DNA of 64,000 nucleotides from Actinacidiphila paucisporea (GTDB lineage Bacteria > Actinomycetota > Actinomycetes > Streptomycetales > Streptomycetaceae). Shown one piece after another: positions 49,940 through 57,965 of this stretch; the stretch's first letter is position 1, and the number at the start of each line of letters is the position of its first letter. Position numbers and translations under genes: made by a program. The notes below the pieces were generated by a model. It did not search any database. It saw nothing but the letters and a program-made list of their open reading frames with translations, and was not told where the DNA came from. The stretch lies in contig NZ_FRBI01000018.1 of assembly GCF_900142575.1 (NCBI RefSeq), positions 89,640 through 153,639 of the forward strand, written 5' to 3'.

Positions 49940-51124
49940 TCAGGGCCGGAACTGGATCACCGCGTAGGTGCCGCTCGTCCGCCACGCTTCGCCGCTGCCC
50001 TCCAGAGCGTCGAGCGTCGACGCCTCGATCCCCACGGCGACGTCCGACTTCAGGGTCCGCAGCGCCAGCAGGGGGCCGGGGAAAGCCGCGGTGCGCTCCG
50101 CGAAGCCGGCTGTGCCCGGCCACCGCCTGTCGCCCACGAGGCGCCGGTAGTTCAGGTCGCCCTTGGAGACGGTGACGGCGGCTGCGGAGAGATCGGCGCG
50201 CAGGTCCGCCGGCATGTCGGCGTAGGGGAGCGGCGCGCAGGAGAAGGGGTGGGTGCGCACGGTCAGCCTTCCGCCGGTGAGGGCGTCCCACAGCCTGGCG
50301 CCGATCCGCCCCGCCCGGCCCGGGGCGTCGGTGATGCGGCGCAGGCAGTCGACGACGTCCGACGTCGTGGCGTCGGAGACGAAGTACGGGTACGGCTTGA
50401 CGTGCAGCACGGCCTTCCCGGCGCGACCGGTGCGGAGCAGGTGGTCGAGCAGGATCAGGTCGGGGATGAGCTCGCGGCCCGCGTTGTCGGCGAGCAGGTG
50501 GACGGTGGTGGGGGCGGACTCCGCCAGGTGCCGCCAGAACGGGGCGCTGTCGTCCGCGACGACCCGGGTGCCCGGGTCGCCGGGATCGGTCGCCTCGCGC
50601 GGCTGACCGGCGGAGATGCGGAAGCCGAGGTCGGCCCGGTTGCCCCACAGCGCGCCGCCGAGCACGGCCTGGTCCCGCGCTTCCAGCGGCAGCGCCGCCA
50701 CGTCGTCGAGCGCCGCCAACTCCTCCGCCACGGCGGCGCCGCCCAACTCGGCGCGCTTGAACGGCGCGAAGGGGTCGATGCCCTGCCACGGACCCGGCCG
50801 GAAGTAGCCGACGGCTTCGAGGAGCCTGCGGTAGAAGTAGCTCTCCGCCCACAGGAACGGCACGTCGAACCATGACCGGCCGACGTGGGGCGCACCCCAC
50901 ACCGCCCACCGCTCGCCGTCATGGGCCCCGGGCAGCAGCGGCGCGATCACCCCGTGCTGCGTCTCCTCCAGCAGCGCGTCCAGGGCTCGCTGTCGCTCGG
51001 GCGGGTAGGGGAAGGCATCCCGGACCTGCCGGATGAGGGCGGGGTGCCGCCGGGCGAGGACACTCCGCGCGAACGACCCGGGCTCCTCGCCCGTGACCAC
51101 CCGCGCGCCTGCTGCTTCTGGCAT
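49940..51124 (-). CDS. ARMT1-like/DUF89 damage-control phosphatase-family protein
   Basis: The 394-residue cytoplasmic protein shows the two DUF89 signatures: a central LLADNAGRELIPDLILLDHLL with the metal-binding Asp-Asn, and a late SKGDLNYRRLVGD. The family contains metal-dependent phosphatases that remove damaged sugar phosphates and the human protein ARMT1. The middle section also has AESYFYRRLLEAVGYF, seen in the ARMT1 branch. The start at 51124 follows AAGGA 11 nt upstream; the frame remains open further 5'. It is divergent from a DNA ligase gene with a 249-bp gap. Confidence 0.82.
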   Translation of the reverse strand: MPEAAGARVVTGEEPGSFARSVLARRHPALIRQVRDAFPYPPERQRALDALLEETQHGVIAPLLPGAHDGERWAVWGAPHVGRSWFDVPFLWAESYFYRRLLEAVGYFRPGPWQGIDPFAPFKRAELGGAAVAEELAALDDVAALPLEARDQAVLGGALWGNRADLGFRISAGQPREATDPGDPGTRVVADDSAPFWRHLAESAPTTVHLLADNAGRELIPDLILLDHLLRTGRAGKAVLHVKPYPYFVSDATTSDVVDCLRRITDAPGRAGRIGARLWDALTGGRLTVRTHPFSCAPLPYADMPADLRADLSAAAVTVSKGDLNYRRLVGDRRWPGTAGFAERTAAFPGPLLALRTLKSDVAVGIEASTLDALEGSGEAWRTSGTYAVIQFRP

Positions 51125-51373
51125 CTCCACCGGATTCCTTCGTCCTGCCCGTTCGTGGTCGTCGGCTGGGGGCCCGTCAGGTCCCGGGGCGGATGTCCCC
51201 CCCCAGAAGGCCCGCACCCGGGCGTCGGAGCCGTCGACGCTGAAACCTTACGATCCGGGCATCGGGCCCGCTCCGTGCGACCCGCGTCATCCGGGGGCCG
51301 GCGCGCTGCGCCGAACGGGGGAAGTACGCACCGGCCAGGTGTGGCCGCGGGCCGGAGCGGCGACGGTCCGCCC

Positions 51374-52333
51374 ATGGCCGTCCTTCCCGAGATCCCTCCC
51401 ATGCTCGCCACCCCGGGGTCGCTGCCCGCGCCCGCCGTCGAGGACCGCTGGGCGGTGGAGACCAAGCACGACGGCCAGCGCGCCACCGTCTACCTGCCCG
51501 GCGACGGCTCGGTGCTGCTGCGGTCCCGCGCCGGCCTGGACATCACCCCGGCCTACCCGGAGTTGCGCGGCCTGGGGGAGGCGCTCGGCGGCGTACCGGC
51601 CGTACTGGACGGCGAGATCGTGGCGTACGACGGGAACGGGCGCCCGGACTTCGAACGGCTGCAGTCCCGGATGGGGCTCGCCGGCTCACCCGCCAGAGCC
51701 GCCCAGGTGGCGACGGCCGTCCCGGCCCACCTCGTCCTGTTCGACGCCACCTTCCTGGCGACGGAGAACCTGACGGGGCGCCCGTGGACGGAGCGGCGCG
51801 AGGCCCTGGTCTCGCTCGGTCTCGACGGGCCCAGCTGGTCGGTGCCCGGCGCCCTGGTCGGGCACGGCGCGCAGGCTCTCGAACACACCCGCGCCGCGGG
51901 GCTGGAGGGCATCGTGTGCAAGGCGACCGGATCCCCGTACGAGCCCGGTGTGCGGTCCCGCTCGTGGATCAAGATCCGCAACGTCCGGACGGTGGACGCG
52001 ATCGTCGGCGGCTGGATCCCCGGGCAGGGCCGGCTCGCCGGGCTACCCGGGGCCCTCCTGCTCGGCCAGTACAGGGACGGGGAGTTGCGGTACATCGGGA
52101 ACGTCGGCACAGGGTGGAGCGACCGGCAACGGAGCGACCTCGCTGCCCTTCTCACGGTCGCCGAGGTCAGCCGCAGCCCGTTCAGTCCGGCACCGCGGGT
52201 CGCCCGCGCCAGGTGGGCGCTGCCGCGCCTGGTCGGCGAGGTCGGCTACACGACCTGGACCCGCGCCGGCCTCCTCCGCCACCCGTCCTGGCACCGCCTC
52301 CGCCCGGACCTCGCGCCCGACGACATCGGGTGA
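51374..52333 (+). CDS. ATP-dependent DNA ligase (LigC/LigD ligase-domain type)
   Basis: The 319-residue enzyme has the nucleotidyl-transferase motif I ETKHDGQRA with the adenylated Lys31, motif III-like VLDGEIVAYDGNG, motif IV LEGIVCKATGSPY and motif V RSRSWIKIRN, then a short OB-fold domain (about 200-319). It seals nicks using ATP. The size matches the stand-alone ligases related to the LigD ligase domain used in non-homologous end joining. No Ku or polymerase domain gene lies next to it, so pathway membership is open. ATG 51374 lacks a strong binding site. Confidence 0.87.
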   Translation: MAVLPEIPPMLATPGSLPAPAVEDRWAVETKHDGQRATVYLPGDGSVLLRSRAGLDITPAYPELRGLGEALGGVPAVLDGEIVAYDGNGRPDFERLQSRMGLAGSPARAAQVATAVPAHLVLFDATFLATENLTGRPWTERREALVSLGLDGPSWSVPGALVGHGAQALEHTRAAGLEGIVCKATGSPYEPGVRSRSWIKIRNVRTVDAIVGGWIPGQGRLAGLPGALLLGQYRDGELRYIGNVGTGWSDRQRSDLAALLTVAEVSRSPFSPAPRVARARWALPRLVGEVGYTTWTRAGLLRHPSWHRLRPDLAPDDIG

Positions 52334-52410
52334 GAACGGTCGCCCCGCGACCAGGAAGGGCCCCGCGAAAAGTGGGTGCGCTCAGTGCGAGCCCCTGGCA
52401 CCCTGGGCGC

Positions 52411-52731
52411 ATGCCCCGACGGATCATGTTCGTGCAGCTGAAGACCGGCTACGACACCGACCGCGGGCCGTCCTGGATCGGGTGGGTGGACTTCTCGAAG
52501 ACCTGGAGCACCGCGTACTTCCACGGGCGGACCCTGCGACGGGCCGCCGGGCTCTACGACGCGAACTTCCACGACGTCGACACCGGCGAGGAATTCTGGG
52601 TCTCCGGCCCGAAGCAGGACAGGACCGACACCCGCTACGGCCCCACCCGCCCCGAGATCGAGCCGGACGCCGCCCGCGCCTACAGAGCTTTCCTGGACGG
52701 CACACCCCTGCCGGGTAGGGAGAACGGCTAG
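52411..52731 (+). CDS. Hypothetical cytoplasmic protein, 106 aa
   Basis: The protein starts RRIMFVQLKTGYDTDRGPSW and is rich in aromatic residues, with WSTAYFHGRTLRRAAG and EFWVSGPKQDRTDTRYGPT. The pattern suggests a small beta-rich domain; there is no signal peptide or membrane segment. I do not recognise its family. Codon usage is typical of the window. The stop overlaps the convergent gene's stop by 4 bp, so the two genes share no terminator. Confidence 0.65.
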   Translation: MPRRIMFVQLKTGYDTDRGPSWIGWVDFSKTWSTAYFHGRTLRRAAGLYDANFHDVDTGEEFWVSGPKQDRTDTRYGPTRPEIEPDAARAYRAFLDGTPLPGRENG

Positions 52732-53021
52732 CACCCCTCCACCGGACGGATCAGGTGGCTGTCGTGGACGTACCAGCTGACGTGGCCGCCGAGTTCGACC
52801 TGGCAGCGCCACCGGACCGGGTGTCCGTTGTCGTTCCACGTCCATGCCCACACCACGGCCTCCTCCCAGCCGCCGTCGCGGGTGGCCACGACCACGTCGC
52901 TCCGTCTGGTCGAGCACAGGTCGCCGTCGACCGGCGGGTCGGCCCGCGCCAGGAGGAAGGGCCAGTCGCTCGGGACCTCCTCGTGGCGTGAGCGATCGGG
53001 AGGAGGAAAGGAATCGAACAT
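52728..53021 (-). CDS. Hypothetical protein, 97 aa
   Basis: The frame MFDSFPPPDRSRHEEVPSDW continues with LLARADPPVDGDLCSTRRSDVVVATRDGGWEEAVVWAWTWNDNGHPVRWRCQVELGGHVSWYVHDSHLIRPVEGC. The second half is Trp- and Val-rich and probably forms a small beta sheet, with three Cys. There is no export signal. The ATG at 53021 has no strong binding site, so the start is uncertain. The family is unknown. It converges with the 106-residue gene. Confidence 0.6.
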   Translation of the reverse strand: MFDSFPPPDRSRHEEVPSDWPFLLARADPPVDGDLCSTRRSDVVVATRDGGWEEAVVWAWTWNDNGHPVRWRCQVELGGHVSWYVHDSHLIRPVEGC

Positions 53022-53116
53022 CTGTGCATCATAGGGGCGCGACCGCCGCCCGGACCGCGGGCGCGCCGGACGCTCTTCCCGCACCGCGGCCTCGTCGCGG
53101 CCGTGCCGGCCACGCG

Positions 53117-53599
53117 TCAGCCGGAGGCCGTCGCGTACATCCGGTCGAGCACCGCGGTCGTCACCGCCGCGTAGGCGAGGTGGGGGACGATGTCGGAGAC
53201 CCAGTCCGACGCCGACCAGGTGCGCGGGTCGGTCACGCCCAGGAAGGTCATCGGCCCGTTCGTGCCGATCAGCGCCCCGACCGCGGCCACGACGTATTCG
53301 GGGGCCTTGGACGGGCGCCAGCCGGCGCTCCGGGCCAGGGCCAGCACCGCTCCCATGGCGAGGCCTGAGGCGAAACCGGTCAGCGGGGCGAGGCCCGCGA
53401 CCCGGTTGTCCAGCTCCTCGCCCTCGCCGGGGATCCTCACGTGCAGTTTCGCCGCGAGTTTGCGCAAGCTCACCTCGGGCGTGCTGCTCGCGGGCCTGGC
53501 CCGCAGCGCCATGTCCGCGTAGCTGACGATGTTCAGCGCGGTCGTACCGGCGGCTCCGGCCGCGGCTCCGTACAGCAGCGGGCGCGTCACGCAGTTCAT
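53117..53599 (-). CDS. Membrane protein of unknown function
   Basis: The 160-residue protein has a hydrophobic N-terminus (PLLYGAAAGAAGTTALNIVSYADMA), a Leu/Gly-rich segment with LTGFASGLAMGAVLALA and a third (APEYVVAAVGALIGTNGP), giving three or four predicted membrane helices separated by a polar loop at about 35-65. AGGAGGGA precedes the ATG by 5-6 nt, one of the best binding sites in this area. I do not recognise the family. It diverges from the VOC gene, with 198 bp between the starts. Confidence 0.75.
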   Translation of the reverse strand: MNCVTRPLLYGAAAGAAGTTALNIVSYADMALRARPASSTPEVSLRKLAAKLHVRIPGEGEELDNRVAGLAPLTGFASGLAMGAVLALARSAGWRPSKAPEYVVAAVGALIGTNGPMTFLGVTDPRTWSASDWVSDIVPHLAYAAVTTAVLDRMYATASG

Positions 53600-53797
53600 G
53601 GCTGTCCCTCCTGCCGTCAGCGCGGATCCGGGCGGGCCGGCGGCCCGCGGGCCCGCCCGGGGCACGCTGCAAGCCTCGCACCGCGGAAGGGACCTCGCAC
53701 CCCATGCGGCCCGGTGGCGGCAGGCGGGCGGTCGCGCCCGCATGCGCCCGGCCTGATGCCTGCCTAGGGTGAGAAGGGACCGCGGGAGGCGCGAATC

Positions 53798-54415
53798 GTG
53801 GACATGAAACTCGAAGTAGTCGTGGTGCCGGTGTCCGACGTGGACCGCGCCAAGAACTTCTATACGGCGCTGGGCTGGCGCCTCGACGCCGACATCGCCC
53901 CCGACGAGAACTTCCGGGTCGTGCAGGTGACCCCCCCGGGCTCACCGGCGTCGGTCATCTTCGGCACCTCGGTGACGAACCAGCAGCCGGGCTCGGCGGA
54001 GGGCCTGCAACTCGTCGTCGCCGACATCGAGGCCGCCCACGGCGAGCTGAAGCGGCTGGGGGCCGACCCGAGCGACGTCTTCCACGACGCCGGCGGCGTC
54101 TTCCACCACGGCGGGACCGACGCCCGAGTGCCCGGCCCCGACCCCGGGCGGAACAGCTACGGCTCGTTCCTCTCCTTCGATGATCCGGACGGCAACGGCT
54201 GGATCCTGCAGGAGATCACCACCCGGCTCCCCGGGCGGGTGGACGCCGCGACCACGGAGTTCGCCTCGGCCGACGACCTGGCGGACGCGATGCGCCGGGC
54301 CGCAGCGGCGCACGGCGAGCACGAGGCCCGCACCGGCGCGGAGGATCCCGACTGGCCCGCCTGGTACGCGCGCTACATGGTGAACGAGCAGGCCGGCACC
54401 GAACTGCCCGCCTGA
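53798..54415 (+). CDS. VOC-family protein with C-terminal extension
   Basis: The 205-residue protein has a glyoxalase/bleomycin-resistance domain (about 1-145): MKLEVVVVPVSDVDRAKNFYTALGW at the start and YGSFLSFDDPDGNGWILQEIT at the end of the fold. A helical C-terminal extension (about 160-205, with DDLADAMRRAAAAHGEHEAR and DWPAWYARYM) is common in a sub-branch seen in actinobacteria. GGGAGG lies 8 nt before GTG 53798; an ATG follows at 53804. The substrate is unknown. Confidence 0.82.
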   Translation: MDMKLEVVVVPVSDVDRAKNFYTALGWRLDADIAPDENFRVVQVTPPGSPASVIFGTSVTNQQPGSAEGLQLVVADIEAAHGELKRLGADPSDVFHDAGGVFHHGGTDARVPGPDPGRNSYGSFLSFDDPDGNGWILQEITTRLPGRVDAATTEFASADDLADAMRRAAAAHGEHEARTGAEDPDWPAWYARYMVNEQAGTELPA

Positions 54416-54617
54416 GTCGGCGCGGACCGGCCGGAAGGCCGCTGCCCGCCGACGAGGGCGATGCGTTGCCGGCGGGCAGGAGGGCTGGAGTGCCGGCGCG
54501 GGATTCGAAGTGCGCCCGACCGCCCGGCGCAGCAGGCTGGGGGCATGGAGCCCGGAGCAACCCGCAGCGCGGCCGCAGCCCCCACCGCGGCGGCCGCCGC
54601 CGGCCGGGGAGGCGGAC

Positions 54618-55577
54618 GTGGCCGCGCGTAGAAGGTCCGCGGGCCGGTCCGGCGCAGCTCCGGACCTGGAAGCGGTCTGCGACGACCTCTACACCGGTGC
54701 TCCCGGCGACTTCGTCGCGCGCCGCGACGAGCAGGCCGGCGCCGCGAAGGCCGCCGGGGATCCCGGCACCGCCCGCGCGATCCGCGCACTGCGCAAACCG
54801 AGCCTGTCGGCCTGGGCCGCCAATCTGCTCGTCCGCCGGCGGCCCGAGGAGGCACGGCAGTTTCTCCAGCTGGGTGAAGCACTGCGTCGCGCGCACGACG
54901 AGCTGGACAGCGCGCAGATGCGTGAGCTCGGCTCCCAGCAGTGGCGCGTCATCTCGCAACTGGCACGGCAGGCGGCGGGACTGGCCCAGGAGGCCGGCCA
55001 CCGCTTGAGCGACGCCGTCCAGCGGGAGGTCGAGTCCACGCTGCGGGCGGTCATCGCCGACCCCGAGGCGGCCGAGCAGTGGGCGCGCGGCCGGCTGAGC
55101 GGTGCCCTCACCCCGCCCACCGACCTCCCCGCGGCCGGCGCACGCTCCGCTCCCACCGAGCCCGCGCCGTCGAAACCGGCGCCGCCCCGGGCGGACCGCC
55201 ACGACGAACTCGCCGAGCGGCGGCGCGAACGGCAACACCGGCTCGCCGAGGCCCGCGAAGCGGCGAAGACAGCCGAAGCAGGCCTGCGGGGAGCCCGCAA
55301 GGAAGCCGCTTCCGCCGCCGCGGCATCGGCCGAGGCGGAGGACCGGGTGGGACAGGCCGGAAGGGCCGTCGCCGAGGCGGAGGACCGGGTGGAGCAGGCC
55401 CGACGGGCCGTCGCCGTCGCCGAGGACCGGTTGCGGCAGGCCCGCGAGGCCCATGCCGAGGCCCGGACGAGCGCTCAGGAGGCCGAGGCCGGCCGGCGGG
55501 CGGCCGACGACGCGGTGGGCCGGGCCGAGCAGGTGCGACACGACGCCTCCGCTGCCGTCGAGCGACTCAGCCGGTGA
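54618..55577 (+). CDS. Coiled-coil protein with repeat heptads, unknown function
   Basis: The 319-residue protein has an N-terminal helical part with LRKPSLSAWAANLLVRRRP and LGEALRRAHDELDSAQMRELG, and a C-terminal coiled coil (about 195-319). In the coil, 42-bp (14-residue, two-heptad) units are repeated nearly identically from 55329 (AEAEDRVGQAGRAV, AEAEDRVEQARRAV, AVAEDRLRQAREAH). GGGAGG lies 6 nt before the GTG at 54618. No signal peptide or membrane helix is seen. It is a likely DNA- or filament-associated scaffold, but the function is unknown. Confidence 0.72.
   Translation: MAARRRSAGRSGAAPDLEAVCDDLYTGAPGDFVARRDEQAGAAKAAGDPGTARAIRALRKPSLSAWAANLLVRRRPEEARQFLQLGEALRRAHDELDSAQMRELGSQQWRVISQLARQAAGLAQEAGHRLSDAVQREVESTLRAVIADPEAAEQWARGRLSGALTPPTDLPAAGARSAPTEPAPSKPAPPRADRHDELAERRRERQHRLAEAREAAKTAEAGLRGARKEAASAAAASAEAEDRVGQAGRAVAEAEDRVEQARRAVAVAEDRLRQAREAHAEARTSAQEAEAGRRAADDAVGRAEQVRHDASAAVERLSR
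55329..55454. repeat. 42-bp tandem repeat encoding two-heptad units
   Basis: Three units begin at 55329, 55371 and 55413 with a 42-bp period; the first two are nearly identical and the third is diverged. They extend the coiled coil of the encoded protein by 14 residues each, keeping the reading frame. Confidence 0.7.
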
Positions 55578-55705
55578 GGTCGGCCCGCCACGCCCGCAGG
55601 AATGATCCGCCGACCGGACCCTGCGAGAGACCCGATCTCTACGTGCAGCAGCCATCGGAGTTCGGCTCACGGGTAGGGCAATAGCTCGCATCTTTGCCGC
55701 AGCCC

Positions 55706-55734
55706 TGGACACCGTTCGCGCCCTACTCTATAAA
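55706..55734 (+). promoter_or_regulatory. Promoter of the GH29 gene
   Basis: TGGACA (55706-55711) and TATAAA (55729-55734) match the -35/-10 consensus at five of six positions each, with the ideal 17-bp spacing. It lies 115 bp before the GTG start. Confidence 0.7.
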
Positions 55735-55848
55735 TTCATCCGATGTACGCGCGTGACTGCCGAGTCCGGGCCCAGTGCGTCCGCGGCGCTCACCGGCCGG
55801 GTCCCCCACCCTCCCGCCCCTTCGCCCCCACACCGCAGGAGTCGCCCT

Positions 55849-57903
55849 GTGTCCTCTGTCCCCATGAGCCGACGGTCCCTCATCAAAGCCGCCGCACTGG
55901 CCGGCGGCACCGTGGCCTTCGGGCTGCCCCAGTTCCTGGACGCCGCGCCCGCCGCGGCGTACACCGTTCCCGCGAAGATGGACTGGTGGTATCAGGCCCG
56001 GTTCGGCATGTTCATCCACTTCGGGTCCTACTCCTACCTCGGCCACGGCGAGTGGGCCTTCACCAACGAGAACTGGGCCAAGGCGAACTACCAGACCCAG
56101 GTGTCCGCGCACTTCAATCCGACGTCCTTCAACGCCGCCACCACCGCCACGCTGGCCGCCAACGCCGGCATGAAATACCTGGTGATCACCGCCAAGCACC
56201 ACGAGGGCTTCGCCATGTGGGACTCGGGCGTCCCCGGCTTCACCGACACCACCGGCACCAAGTCGTACAACCTGCACGACTACACCGCCTACCAGGGCGA
56301 CCTGCTGGCGTCGCTCAAGACCGAGTGCGAGGCGCGGGGCGTCAAGTTCGGGCTCTACTACTCCATCCTGGACTGGAACCACCCCTCCCAGACCGACCGA
56401 GGGGGCCTCACCACAATGTCCTCGCTGAGCGCCCGCAGCGCCTACATCGCCGACATGAAGGCCCAGCTCCAGGAGCTGCTCGACCGCTACGACCCGGCTG
56501 TCCTGTGGTTCGACGGCGACTGGTTCGGCGAGCCCGCCGGCCCCACCCTGAACGACTGGTGGCTCCGCGCCGACGGCCTCGACCTCTACAACTGGCTGAT
56601 CGCGCGCAAGCCCGGACTCGTCGTCAACGAGCGGGTCAAGCGCAACCTCGGCCTCGGCGACTTCATGTGCCCGGAGCAGACCGTGCCCGCGGCGCCGCTG
56701 TCCCGGCCCTGGGAGACCTGCGCCACCATGAACGGCGCCTGGGGTTACAACTCGGGGTCGGAGAATTCCTACCGGTCCGTGGCGGACATCGTCCGCGAAC
56801 TGGTCACCGTCGTCTCCCGGGACGGCAACTACCTGCTCAACATCGGCCCGAAGGGCGACGGCACGGTCACCGCCGGGTCCGTGACCATCCTCCAGGGACT
56901 CGCCTCCTGGATGTCGACCTACGGCGACAGCGTCCACGGCACCACCGCGAGCCCCTACGCCACCGACCCCTCCTGGGGCAGGGCCACCAAGAAGGACGGC
57001 ACGCTGTACGCCCACGTCTTCACCTGGCCCGCCGATGGCCGGCTCCAGATCCCGGCGCTCACCAACACCGTCAGCCGCGTCTATCTGATGAACAACCCGT
57101 CGGCCTCGCTGCCGTACACGGTCAGCGGCGGGCAGATCAACGTCACCGTGCCGACCGCCGCGCCCAACGCCGCCGACTCGGTGGTGTGCGTCGCGGTCAC
57201 CGGCGTACCTTCCACCACCTCCAGCACGACGGTCTTCCAGGACACCGGCTACGCCGGCGGCCACGCCGTCCTGGCGCTGGGCGGCTACACCGCCGCCCAA
57301 CTGTCCGCCGCGGGCAGCGGGCCGTCCCTCATCTCCTCGCTCCGGGTGCCCAGCGGCTACCAGGTCACGGGCTACTCCGGCGACAACTTCACCGGCACGG
57401 CGTGGGCCTTCACCGCGGACGCCCCTGACCTGCGGCAGACCGGCAACAACGACGCGATCGTCTCGCTGAAGGTGGCCTTCAACCCGTCCGCGTACTTCCG
57501 CCTGGTCAACGTCACGGACGGCCTCGCCCTGGACAGCGGCGGCAGCGTCCCCGCCGGGTCGAACCTCAAGCAGTGGACGCCGGTGGACAGCACCAACGTC
57601 CAATGGCAGGCGATCGACCTGGGCACCGGCTACTACCGGCTGGTCAACCGCACCAACGGCATGGCAGCCGACGGCGGGGGCACCACCACCTCCGGCGACC
57701 CGGCCCGCCAGTCCGCCTGGACGGGCAGCCCCAACCAGCAGTGGCAGATCACCGACCGCGGCGCGGGCCGCTACTCGGTCGCCAACCGCGCCACCGGCCT
57801 CGTACTCGACGGCGGCGGATCGGTCCCCTCCGGCTCGGTGTGCAAGCAGTGGCCCTGGCAGGACAGCCCCAACCTGCTCTGGACCTTCCAGCCGGTCGGC
57901 TGA
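55849..57903 (+). CDS. Secreted GH29 alpha-L-fucosidase with crystallin-like and ricin-type domains
   Basis: The 684-residue enzyme has a Tat signal (MSRRSLIKAAALAGG), a GH29 catalytic domain (about 40-395; nucleophile Asp222 in AVLWFDGDW, substrate motif VITAKHHEGFAMWDS), a beta-sandwich, a beta/gamma-crystallin-like module (about 460-545, VFQDTGYAGGHAVL to YSGDNFTGTAWAF) and a C-terminal ricin-type lectin domain with QxW repeats. It should release fucose from plant or animal glycans outside the cell. GTG 55849 has AGGAG 7 nt upstream. A consensus promoter and a strong terminator frame the gene, so it is monocistronic. Confidence 0.9.
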   Translation: MSSVPMSRRSLIKAAALAGGTVAFGLPQFLDAAPAAAYTVPAKMDWWYQARFGMFIHFGSYSYLGHGEWAFTNENWAKANYQTQVSAHFNPTSFNAATTATLAANAGMKYLVITAKHHEGFAMWDSGVPGFTDTTGTKSYNLHDYTAYQGDLLASLKTECEARGVKFGLYYSILDWNHPSQTDRGGLTTMSSLSARSAYIADMKAQLQELLDRYDPAVLWFDGDWFGEPAGPTLNDWWLRADGLDLYNWLIARKPGLVVNERVKRNLGLGDFMCPEQTVPAAPLSRPWETCATMNGAWGYNSGSENSYRSVADIVRELVTVVSRDGNYLLNIGPKGDGTVTAGSVTILQGLASWMSTYGDSVHGTTASPYATDPSWGRATKKDGTLYAHVFTWPADGRLQIPALTNTVSRVYLMNNPSASLPYTVSGGQINVTVPTAAPNAADSVVCVAVTGVPSTTSSTTVFQDTGYAGGHAVLALGGYTAAQLSAAGSGPSLISSLRVPSGYQVTGYSGDNFTGTAWAFTADAPDLRQTGNNDAIVSLKVAFNPSAYFRLVNVTDGLALDSGGSVPAGSNLKQWTPVDSTNVQWQAIDLGTGYYRLVNRTNGMAADGGGTTTSGDPARQSAWTGSPNQQWQITDRGAGRYSVANRATGLVLDGGGSVPSGSVCKQWPWQDSPNLLWTFQPVG

Positions 57904-57925
57904 CCACTCGGGCCCGCCGCGGCGC

Positions 57926-57956
57926 CCGGCGGCCACGCAACGGGCGTGGCCGCCGG
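57926..57956. terminator. Bidirectional terminator
   Basis: CCGGCGGCCACGC (57926-57938) and GCGTGGCCGCCGG (57944-57956) form a perfect 13-bp stem with a 5-nt loop between convergent genes. Confidence 0.88.
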
Positions 57957-57965
57957 AGCGCGGGG

